Below are positions 1-5,363 of a DNA stretch of 5,690 bases, piece after piece. The stretch is from assembly GCA_030672605.1 (NCBI GenBank), contig DAOVGE010000066.1, positions 1 to 5,690 on the forward strand, written 5' to 3'. Positions within the stretch are counted from its first letter, which is position 1. Every line of letters starts with the position of its first letter. The notes beneath the pieces are model-generated. The model searched no databases. It was not told where the DNA came from and was given only the letters and a program-made list of their open reading frames with translations. Both the position numbers and the translations under genes were made by a program. The stretch comes from Methanosarcinales archaeon (lineage in GTDB: Archaea; Halobacteriota; Methanosarcinia; Methanosarcinales; Methanogasteraceae).

Positions 1-519
1 TATGGCAACGGCTTTGAGATCAGTGATCACGATTCCATAACGATCGTCTCCGGAGGCGTCGGCGCAGCACCGCTCGCACCGCTCGCAGAGGCGGCGCACG
101 AGATGGGATGCGATGTGGTGACCCTACTCGGCGCACGCACCGGCGCGGAACTGCTGTTTCAGCGCAGGTTCGAGAATTTCGGAGCGGTCAAGATCGCAAC
201 CGATGACGGATCAGCAGGACTTCACGGTCTTGTCACGGATCTGCTGGACGAGACTGCGGGTTGCAACATCTATTCATGCGGTCCTGAGCCGATGATGTAT
301 GCGCTCCTCCAAAGACTGGATGTGACCGGTTTTGATCTTGATCATTCTCAGTTCAGCCTGCACCGATACATCAAGTGCGGGCTCGGGGTCTGCGGAGCCT
401 GCTGCATCGATCCATCCGGAGAACGGGCGTGCGTGGACGGACCAGTATTTCGTGGCAAGGGGCTCATTGACTCTGAGTTTGGCAGATACCGGCGCGGAGC
501 CGATGGTTGCATTCTCTGA
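1..519 (+). CDS. pyrK: Dihydroorotate dehydrogenase electron-transfer subunit (PyrK-like), 3' part
   Basis: Partial gene; the reading frame is open from base 1 and 172 residues are visible before the TGA at 517-519. The family passes electrons from dihydroorotate, via FAD and a [2Fe-2S] cluster, to NAD+ in pyrimidine synthesis, in complex with PyrD in the cytoplasm. Visible are a nucleotide-binding turn SGGVGAAPLAPLA (visible residues 18-30), the ferredoxin-reductase-type motif YSCGPEPMMYAL (91-102), and a C-terminal cluster with Cys126, Cys131, Cys134 or Cys135, and Cys144 (bases 376-432), matching the C-x4-C-x2-C-xn-C pattern of PyrK. The N-terminal FAD domain, roughly 90-100 residues, lies outside the window, so start and RBS cannot be judged. 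Related NAD/Fe-S reductases such as hydrogenase gamma or sulfide dehydrogenase subunits share this fold. The short tail after the cysteines favours PyrK. A pyrD neighbour would settle it. Confidence 0.88.
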   Translation, partial: YGNGFEISDHDSITIVSGGVGAAPLAPLAEAAHEMGCDVVTLLGARTGAELLFQRRFENFGAVKIATDDGSAGLHGLVTDLLDETAGCNIYSCGPEPMMYALLQRLDVTGFDLDHSQFSLHRYIKCGLGVCGACCIDPSGERACVDGPVFRGKGLIDSEFGRYRRGADGCIL

Positions 520-534
520 CTACTGTCATGGCAA

Positions 535-584
535 TTTAATTTTTAGATGTAATAGTATGATCGTGTGAATATTAAGCATCTAAA
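535..584 (+). terminator. T-rich tract and small stem-loop after pyrK
   Basis: A T-rich run (TTTAATTTTT, 535-544) starts 16 bases after the pyrK stop and fits the U-rich termination signals of archaeal RNA polymerase. Eight bases, TTTAGATG (542-549), are the exact reverse complement of CATCTAAA (577-584), giving an 8-bp stem with a 27-base loop. The stem is AT-rich and weak. The T-run is the better part of the evidence. Confidence 0.35.
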
Positions 585-626
585 TTGTATATTTGCATCT
601 CTTGTTGAATAAACCATAAGAAATAA

Positions 627-655
627 AACCACAGAGGACACAGAGAGCACAGAGA
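627..655 (+). repeat. Left arm of 29-base inverted repeat (CACAGAG type)
   Basis: The arm is built from spaced ACAGAG hexamers (631-636, 640-645 and 649-654). Its 29 bases match the reverse complement of 798-826 at 27 positions, differing only at bases 638 and 646. It ends two bases before the start codon of the GxxExxY remnant at 658. Confidence 0.9.
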
Positions 656-657
656 AT

Positions 658-793
658 GTGGAGTTGAACGAGATATCTGAAAAGATTACTGGGGCTGCTT
701 TCCTACCTCAAGCTAAGCGGAAAACACCCTGGACTGCTAATCAATCTCAATGTGATGCTCCTTAAGGATGGAATAACACGCAGGATCAATTAA
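658..793 (+). pseudogene. GxxExxY family protein, internally deleted and frameshifted
   Basis: From the GTG at 658, frame 1 gives VELNEISEKITGAA (658-699), the typical N-terminus of GxxExxY proteins, a PD-(D/E)XK-nuclease-like family (Pfam PDDEXK_3) of about 125 residues. From 695, frame 2 gives LLSYLKLSG, then GLLINLNVMLLKDGITRRIN and a TAA at 791-793, the typical C-terminus of the same family. The middle, about 80 residues including the GxxExxY motif itself, is gone, and the two ends meet in different frames. Frame 1 read on from 700 reaches a TAA at 763-765. The junction lies in GCTGCT (694-699), a sequence expected both in codons for GAA(I) and in codons for (Q)LL, so deletion between short direct repeats is likely. 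It cannot make a working protein. The family role is unknown. The assignment rests on recall of the family's sequence. Confidence 0.8.
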
Positions 794-797
794 AACC

Positions 798-826
798 TCT
801 CTGTGCACTCTGTGCCCTCTGTGGTT
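798..826 (-). repeat. Right arm of 29-base inverted repeat (CACAGAG type)
   Basis: Reverse complement of the left arm at 27 of 29 positions. It begins four bases after the TAA (791-793) of the GxxExxY remnant and reads CTCTGTG-type units on the plus strand. With the left arm it could fold the whole unit into one long hairpin with a 142-base loop. Confidence 0.9.
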
Positions 827-982
827 GAATTATCCTGACTTTATCAGACTGCATTTTTGTCTGGAAATTACATTGTCGAGACACTACGTCCACGAAGACC
901 GTACCGCGGCATGGGTGTAACAACCGGAGTTGCGGCGATTTAACCGCAAACCATATATCCGGTCAAGTTTCTTCAAAGGTTT
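827..982. other. Gene-free stretch between the repeat unit and the membrane-protein gene
   Basis: No credible coding region. It holds a small hairpin (CAGAC 845-849 with GTCTG 859-863), a TTGCGG-N8-CCGCAA inverted repeat (930-935 and 944-949), and directly after it the TATA-like sequence of the next gene. A ten-codon ATG frame at 911-943 has no supporting features. Confidence 0.5.
945..958 (+). promoter_or_regulatory. Putative BRE/TATA promoter of the membrane-protein gene
   Basis: CGCAAA (945-950) followed by ATATAT (953-958) resembles an archaeal BRE plus TATA box. Transcription would start about 25 bases downstream, almost at the ATG (983), so the mRNA would be leaderless or nearly so. 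That fits the absence of a well-spaced Shine-Dalgarno; AAAGG (975-979) sits only three bases from the ATG. The other two promoters in this window show the same CRCAAA-then-TATA order. Confidence 0.45.
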
Positions 983-2050
983 ATGGCTGGCTGGATCGCG
1001 TGGGATGTGATCGAAGAGGCTCTGACAAAGACCAGTCAGATGCTCTTTGAGCCTTTCGACTTGAAAAAATGGGCGAAACTTGCGATAATACTCTTTTTCA
1101 TCGGCGGTTGCGGTGGTTATGGCAGTCATGGCGGCGGTGGCGGTCCGGGTTACACCCATAATTTGCAGGGCAATGGTTTTGTAGATTCCGGTGATCGCTT
1201 GCAGATGGATGCGGAGCTACATGCAGTGATTGAGCAGGCGGTAGCCGAACTCTCTACCTTCGTTGACCGGATCCGGCTCGCGATTACACTTACAGTCATA
1301 CTCATTCTCACAATCATCCTCTTCTTTTCGTACATCTCGAGCATCATGGAGTTCGCTCTCGTCGAGTCGGTTGTGAAGAACCAGGTCACACTCAAGGCGT
1401 ACATCGAAAACAATCTGGGAAACGCGCTGCAGTTGTTCGTGTTGAAATGGACACTGAACATCATATTCTTGCTTGCCATCATTCTATCGCTGCTGCCAGC
1501 ATGGTCCGCGATACTGGGTGGCAACTCCGATATTACAATTCTTGGATCGTCCTTTTTGTTTTTTATTGTTATTATAGTTGTAGGTATACTCTTTGTATTG
1601 ATCGATTCGTTCATCAATCTGGCGATCCCTGTGATGCTCTATGAGAACACGGGGGTAATTAGCGCGCTCTTGCGGGTGACCGGCGCCGCAGTGCATAACG
1701 TTTCGCAGCTACTGGTCTACTGGGTACTGCGGATCCTACTGGGCATAGTGATCTGCATCGTTACCGCAATCATCGGAATCATCGTCGTTCTGCTCGCAGC
1801 ACTCGTCCTGGCGCTGATCGGAATCGCGGTCTATCTGATCCTCACGCTACCGGGAATTGGCTTCTCTGGCATGACATTTCTCATCGTGATCGGATTGTAT
1901 ATTATCGTAGCCATACTGACGATTGTGTTTTTAGTCACCCTTGCAACCGTGCCGCTTCATGTATTTATGAAGTACCATGCGCTCCTCTTCCTCCGGAAAT
2001 GGTACGCAGATATTGTGCCGTTTCAGGAAGATGCACTGGTGAGTGAGTAA
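983..2050 (+). CDS. Polytopic membrane protein of unknown function
   Basis: 355 residues, strongly hydrophobic. The N-terminus (WDVIEEALTKTSQMLFEPFDLKKWAKLAIILFFIGG, given here as WDVIEEAL at 7-14, FEPFDLKKWAKLA at 22-34 and a hydrophobic run to 42) resembles a haloarchaeal integral-membrane family I recall as DUF7544; no function is known for it. Next come a glycine-rich segment with seven Gly in GSHGGGGGPG (47-56), a polar helical segment (70-98), and hydrophobic spans near 99-120, 150-172, 188-215, 245-288 (long enough for two) and 297-325. The tail (326-355) is polar with several acidic residues. There is no cleavable signal peptide, and I see no catalytic motif. The ATG at 983 is chosen because the conserved-looking segment starts a few residues later and a TATA box lies 25-30 bases upstream. 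It has its own promoter and no operon partner, and it converges on serS. A transporter or a membrane scaffold are both possible. Confidence 0.85.
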   Translation: MAGWIAWDVIEEALTKTSQMLFEPFDLKKWAKLAIILFFIGGCGGYGSHGGGGGPGYTHNLQGNGFVDSGDRLQMDAELHAVIEQAVAELSTFVDRIRLAITLTVILILTIILFFSYISSIMEFALVESVVKNQVTLKAYIENNLGNALQLFVLKWTLNIIFLLAIILSLLPAWSAILGGNSDITILGSSFLFFIVIIVVGILFVLIDSFINLAIPVMLYENTGVISALLRVTGAAVHNVSQLLVYWVLRILLGIVICIVTAIIGIIVVLLAALVLALIGIAVYLILTLPGIGFSGMTFLIVIGLYIIVAILTIVFLVTLATVPLHVFMKYHALLFLRKWYADIVPFQEDALVSE

Positions 2051-2056
2051 CATCGG

Positions 2057-2088
2057 TGTGGCTGGTGGTAATGACAACGCCAGCCGCA
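2057..2088. terminator. Hairpin between convergent genes
   Basis: Bases 2057-2067 pair with 2078-2088 as an 11-bp stem with two G-T wobbles around the perfect core GGCTGG/CCAGCC (2060-2065 and 2080-2085). The loop is 10 bases. It lies 6 bases after the membrane-protein stop and 28 bases beyond the serS stop, so it could end or protect both transcripts. Neither strand has a T-run directly after it, so intrinsic termination is not certain. Confidence 0.4.
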
Positions 2089-2116
2089 GACGACTGTTAT
2101 CCGTGCTCTATTTCGA

Positions 2117-3610
2117 CTACATGAACACAAAGCCCTTTGGTAGCTCGCCAACAATCTCCTGGAACGCAGGCGACCAGTTCTCGCAATCGAGCCCCTTCTG
2201 AGCGAGAAACGCGCTCGCCCATCGCTCAAGTCCGACACCCGAGCACCCGCTCCATAGTTCAGAGCCGCTCTGGGATTTCACGTTGAATCCGAGCGGATAT
2301 TTGTCGCCATTCACGCTCACATTCTGGAACTCGAGCCAGCCGTCCCGGTACGGCATGAGCGACTCGTAATCGATCGTACCAACCTTCTCACTTCCTGCAG
2401 TTCCAGTCAATCCTTCCTGCGCCATGAACCACGGCGTAACCCACGCCTTCCGCCATTTCAGTTCGAGAATATCCTCGAAGATGTACTTGTAACGCTCCTG
2501 AATGCGCTCCGACTCCTGGACGACATCTTCCGGTGTCCCCATCCAGACGATCTCGACTCTGTGAAACTCATCCACCCGCTCGATTCCGTGGATGCCCCCG
2601 CTCTCGTAGCGGTGCGACGTTCCTGACCGGTCAAAGACCCTGACCGGAAACGTCTCGTCTGCAATCGTCCTGCCCTGCATGAATGGCCAAAACGGCGGGC
2701 ACTGGGCATAACATAGCCCCCCGATTGGGTCACCGATCTTCTCTCTGATCAGTTCAATCGGAATCTCGTGCGTGACCTTGTAATAGTCAGAAACCTCCTC
2801 CCAGTACTCCGGATCCCTTGTTTTTGGCGGGCAGACGTAGTAAATCTCAGGATACACGCCCTTCGCATGTCCTGACCGCTTCCAGACATCCCACGACACG
2901 AGTTTTGGAAAGATCATCTCCTGATACCCGAGAAAATCGAGAACTTCCTTCTTGACGATGCTTTCGAAGGCGCGGAAGATTCCGGTGATCTCGGGGCCAT
3001 GTATCCACTGCCCACGTGCCGCCCCGTGTCTGATCCAGTTGCGTTCGAGGAGTTCTGTTGTCGGGTCCTCGTTATTCAAGATGGGCTTCTCCGCACTCTC
3101 CCAGAGCAGATTCCAGTGCTCCTCTTTCCCGCCATACTCCTGCGCTGCGATCTTATCCTCAATTAAGGTGATTATCCGATCCGGTATCCTGTTCTGAATC
3201 TGCGATTCGTCGATCTCCATTGCTATGCTGATCTCCCCGCAATCAAACTCAATCTTTGAGACGTAGGGGAGATTTGTCGCCCTTACCGGATTATCTGATG
3301 GTATCCTCGCAACAAACGACTCTATTTCAATTCCTCTGATACCTATGCGGTGTTTTTTTCCGAGAAGAGCTGCAAGAGGCTTTTTCAATCGAAGAATCGC
3401 ATCGTGGGCGCGCACATATCGATCAGAGTCAATCTCGATATGTATCTTGCTCCCCTCGATATGCCAGTTCAGTATTCTCGCGCCTTTTCCCAGAGGCGCC
3501 CCCTTTGCCAGCAGTGTCTCATTTGCAGCATTCATGAAGTCTGTTACGTCCACATCTGCTGGATCTACGGGCGCACTGGTGTTGAAGTTCCCGATTAGAT
3601 GAAAGTACAT
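2117..3610 (-). CDS. serS: Seryl-tRNA synthetase, type 2 (methanogen class)
   Basis: 497 residues, close to the 502 I recall for Methanosarcina barkeri SerRS. It charges tRNA-Ser (and tRNA-Sec where present) with serine using ATP in the cytosol. The N-terminal tRNA-binding domain spans about residues 1-165, where type 1 enzymes have a coiled coil; the class II catalytic core follows. Aligned from memory to the M. barkeri enzyme, the zinc ligands are kept: Cys304 in CYAQCPPFW, Glu353 in FHRVEIVW and Cys456 in WSGCSGVGLERWA. Active-site residues Glu336, Trp394, Asn430 and Ser432 also match. Motif 2 lies near 330-356 and motif 3 (GVGLERWA) at 458-465. The ATG at 3610 gives the usual N-terminus. 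No clear Shine-Dalgarno precedes it. It sits 21 bases after the HEAT/zinc gene on the same strand, so it is probably cotranscribed, perhaps with an extra internal promoter. This gene is the best lineage marker in the window. Confidence 0.97.
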   Translation of the reverse strand: MYFHLIGNFNTSAPVDPADVDVTDFMNAANETLLAKGAPLGKGARILNWHIEGSKIHIEIDSDRYVRAHDAILRLKKPLAALLGKKHRIGIRGIEIESFVARIPSDNPVRATNLPYVSKIEFDCGEISIAMEIDESQIQNRIPDRIITLIEDKIAAQEYGGKEEHWNLLWESAEKPILNNEDPTTELLERNWIRHGAARGQWIHGPEITGIFRAFESIVKKEVLDFLGYQEMIFPKLVSWDVWKRSGHAKGVYPEIYYVCPPKTRDPEYWEEVSDYYKVTHEIPIELIREKIGDPIGGLCYAQCPPFWPFMQGRTIADETFPVRVFDRSGTSHRYESGGIHGIERVDEFHRVEIVWMGTPEDVVQESERIQERYKYIFEDILELKWRKAWVTPWFMAQEGLTGTAGSEKVGTIDYESLMPYRDGWLEFQNVSVNGDKYPLGFNVKSQSGSELWSGCSGVGLERWASAFLAQKGLDCENWSPAFQEIVGELPKGFVFM

Positions 3611-3631
3611 AAACTATGATTCCGATCGAAT

Positions 3632-5206
3632 CTAATTAAATTCTTTCTTTGTTTCCCCGCACCTTGTGCACTGGTACACCGTGTACTTCTTGTGCGTCTT
3701 CAGGAGTTCAAACTCATGATCGCATGGCTGCGGCTCCCCAATCCCTGACTCTTCTGCTAATCCGTATAATTCACCGGATTCCTTCAACGATCTAATGTTC
3801 GAGACGAGCTGCTCTCTGTTCTCATAGAACTCGTCTATGCGCGTATACGAATCACAGAGCAGCAGAAACCGCTGGGTATCGATGATCGCCACCAATACAT
3901 CGATTGCCTCCTGATCAAAAGCCAGTTCCAATCCGAACCGATCACACTCATAGACGGCAGTGGCGACGCCACGATCGTTTCGGACAGCTTTTCCAGCTTT
4001 ACCGTCGATATTGAGGTCGGGTTTTCCGAGTAACTCACCGCAATTTATAAAGAACCGCATTTCACCCGGGAAATGACTGCGTTTTCCTCTGAAGAAATCT
4101 CGCAACATGTCCAGATCATCGAGTGTATCGTACCAAAAACAAAATTCTATGCCATGATTATTTGTAATAACTATTAACCCACCAACGTCGTTGTAATTGG
4201 CTGTGATTCTGAACCTGTCAGAGAACTCCTCCTGACCCAGACGGTATCTGAGATTCACGTACACCGGCGGCATGTTGTCGATATCGCAGCCATCCGTGGC
4301 TACGTCACTACAATCGTCGCTGTCGCTGTCGTCCGGAGCCAACAAAACGCGCTTCAGATGGCATTTATCACAGCAAAACTCCTCAATTGGTTCACATTCG
4401 AGGCAGAAGTAATCAAAGGGTTTATGCTCCTCAAATGCCAGACACCGCCCCTCGGTGCGGTCATAATCCCCGCAGATATTGCAACAGCCATAGATCATCC
4501 AGTTATCCGAACCGATCACCCGGTCCACCTCAAGACGCCTGATTGTGTCTCTGGCGTCGACTGCTATCTGCTTGGATGGGTCATCACAATCGCCGTATTC
4601 CTCTGCAAGAGCCCTCATCCTGGGTATGATCTCGGGATTGTGCTGATCATAGACACGACTGCACAGGTGTGCCAGATCCTCGAAGCGCTCTGTATCCTCG
4701 AAGCGGTCGAGGAGTTCGACCATGAAATCAAACGAGCGCGGATCTACGATCCCCGAGAGCGCGTCAACCATATTGGTTATGTCAGCCTCACCTCCGTAAT
4801 CATCAACTACCGGATTGTCCAGCTGGTCAGTTATCCTCTCGATTAACGGCTGAACCGAACCTGCGCCGATTTCCGCCAGCGCACGCGCTGCATAGGGGGG
4901 TAATTGATTATGTCCGAGCTCAGCTGCATCGACCAATCGCTGAATTGCGGCGGGACTGCCGATCTCTGCAAGCACATCGACCGTGATTATGTATGCGTGG
5001 GTCTTCGTGTCATACAGATACTCCTCCAGAGGTTCGATTGCCGCATCGCCACACGCCACCAGACGTTCTCTTATGTCATCACGTCTCGCCACCAGTTCCT
5101 CGTCCGAATCCAGATAGAAGTAGTCGTCATGCTCAAGTTTCCAATCATCGATCTCATCGATCAGATCGTCCAGCGCAGACAATATTTCGCTCAGTGTTTC
5201 AGACAT
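3632..5206 (-). CDS. HEAT-repeat protein with two cysteine (zinc-type) clusters, function unknown
   Basis: 524 residues, acidic, with no signal peptide or membrane span, so probably cytosolic. I do not recognise a named family. An acidic helical start (1-50) leads into HEAT-like repeats, seen as recurring DVLAEIGSPAAIQRLV (77-92) and RALAEIGAGSVQPLIERI (108-125) helices, extending to about 225. A cysteine cluster follows: Cys241, 242, 245, 255, 268, 271, 278, 279 and 282, with CNIC, CLEC and CDKC pairs enough for two metal sites. An Asp/Ser-rich linker (291-310) and a globular region (312-470) without known motifs come next. The C-terminus has CDH (495-497) and CTRC (513-516), a zinc-ribbon-like CxH...CxxC. 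The ATG at 5206 has GAGG (5210-5213 on the plus-strand complement) just upstream and a TATA box about 40 bases away. It probably heads an operon with serS and is divergent from the thermosome. HEAT plus zinc ribbons suggest a protein- or RNA-binding adaptor; that is inference only. Confidence 0.88.
   Translation of the reverse strand: MSETLSEILSALDDLIDEIDDWKLEHDDYFYLDSDEELVARRDDIRERLVACGDAAIEPLEEYLYDTKTHAYIITVDVLAEIGSPAAIQRLVDAAELGHNQLPPYAARALAEIGAGSVQPLIERITDQLDNPVVDDYGGEADITNMVDALSGIVDPRSFDFMVELLDRFEDTERFEDLAHLCSRVYDQHNPEIIPRMRALAEEYGDCDDPSKQIAVDARDTIRRLEVDRVIGSDNWMIYGCCNICGDYDRTEGRCLAFEEHKPFDYFCLECEPIEEFCCDKCHLKRVLLAPDDSDSDDCSDVATDGCDIDNMPPVYVNLRYRLGQEEFSDRFRITANYNDVGGLIVITNNHGIEFCFWYDTLDDLDMLRDFFRGKRSHFPGEMRFFINCGELLGKPDLNIDGKAGKAVRNDRGVATAVYECDRFGLELAFDQEAIDVLVAIIDTQRFLLLCDSYTRIDEFYENREQLVSNIRSLKESGELYGLAEESGIGEPQPCDHEFELLKTHKKYTVYQCTRCGETKKEFN
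3633..3642 (-). promoter_or_regulatory. Possible internal TATA-like box for serS
   Basis: Read on the minus strand this is AATTTAATTA, centred about 28 bases upstream of the serS ATG (3610) and overlapping the last codons of the upstream gene. It could give a leaderless serS transcript, in keeping with the missing Shine-Dalgarno. It has no CRCAAA element like the other promoters here, and AT-rich codons alone could explain it. Confidence 0.25.
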
Positions 5207-5241
5207 GATCCTCGTTCAGGAGATTAGAGTCACTATGGTTG

Positions 5242-5255
5242 ATATATTTTGCGAT
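5242..5255 (-). promoter_or_regulatory. Putative promoter of the HEAT/zinc gene and serS
   Basis: On the minus strand the sequence reads TCGCAAAATATAT, a CGCAAA element running into a TATA box (5242-5250). Transcription would start near 5220, giving a leader of about 14 bases that contains the GAGG motif in front of the ATG at 5206. Confidence 0.5.
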
Positions 5256-5281
5256 CTCGTGGGGCTGTCCGATGTCATCCA

Positions 5282-5295
5282 CAAACCTTTTATAG
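5282..5295 (+). promoter_or_regulatory. Putative BRE/TATA promoter of the thermosome gene
   Basis: CACAAA (5280-5285 region) precedes CCTTTTATAG (5286-5295), a good archaeal TATA box. Predicted transcription start is near 5317, giving a leader of roughly 45 bases. It points away from the minus-strand promoter about 45 bases to the left, so the 157-base gap serves two divergent transcripts. Confidence 0.55.
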
Positions 5296-5314
5296 AAGTA
5301 CTATCACTGATTCT

Positions 5315-5340
5315 GTTGACCATCGTATGAAGGTCATAAC
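5315..5340 (+). promoter_or_regulatory. Hyphenated palindrome at the thermosome transcription start, possible operator
   Basis: TGACC (5317-5321) and GGTCA (5332-5336) are inverted copies with a 10-base spacer. The outer bases GTT (5315-5317) and AAC (5338-5340) extend the symmetry if two bases are looped out. Its place over the predicted start site is where archaeal repressors such as Phr or HSR1 act on heat-shock genes. The sequence does not match the HSR1 palindrome as I recall it, so the regulator is unknown. Confidence 0.35.
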
Positions 5341-5346
5341 AAATAA

Positions 5347-5353
5347 GTGAGGT
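5347..5353 (+). promoter_or_regulatory. Ribosome binding site of the thermosome gene
   Basis: GTGAGGT (5347-5353) matches the archaeal anti-Shine-Dalgarno region well and lies 10 bases before the ATG at 5364. It supports this start over the out-of-frame ATG at 5354, which directly abuts it. Confidence 0.65.
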
Positions 5354-5363
5354 ATGCTAAAAA

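Larger units (their letters stand above)
627..826. mobile_element. Inverted-repeat-bounded unit carrying a decayed GxxExxY gene
   Basis: The two arms (627-655 and 798-826) bracket only the gene remnant 658-793, with two bases between left arm and start and four between stop and right arm. Such a tight fit suggests that arms and gene form one unit that spread or was inserted together. My recollection, unchecked, is that similar CACAGAG-rich arms flank GxxExxY genes in many unrelated environmental bacteria and archaea. No transposase is present and I see no target-site duplication outside the arms. Calling it mobile is therefore an inference. Confidence 0.4.

Noticed and set aside
332..568. A 78-codon plus-strand frame overlapping the end of pyrK
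   Set aside because: It overlaps the cysteine cluster of pyrK in another frame and has no family resemblance or RBS.
627..826. CRISPR-like repeats
   Set aside because: The ACAGAG units are contiguous within each arm and the two arms are inverted. There are no regular spacers and no cas genes.
600..850. Target-site duplication flanking the CACAGAG unit
   Set aside because: I compared the bases just outside both arms and found no convincing direct repeat, so insertion by a transposase is not shown.
845..863. CAGAC/GTCTG hairpin with T5 in the loop as a terminator
   Set aside because: Only a 5-bp stem, with the T-run in the loop and not after the stem, and no gene directly upstream that would need it.
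911..943. A ten-codon ATG frame upstream of the membrane-protein gene
   Set aside because: Too short to judge and without RBS or leader-peptide character. It also ends inside an inverted repeat near the promoter.
1150..1617. A 155-codon minus-strand open frame
   Set aside because: Antisense to the membrane protein. Its Ser/Thr/Met-rich composition is what the complement of hydrophobic codons gives.
4358..4846. A 162-codon plus-strand open frame
   Set aside because: It lies wholly antisense to the HEAT/zinc gene, whose translation shows repeats and cysteine motifs. The plus-strand frame has no recognisable domain, RBS or promoter.
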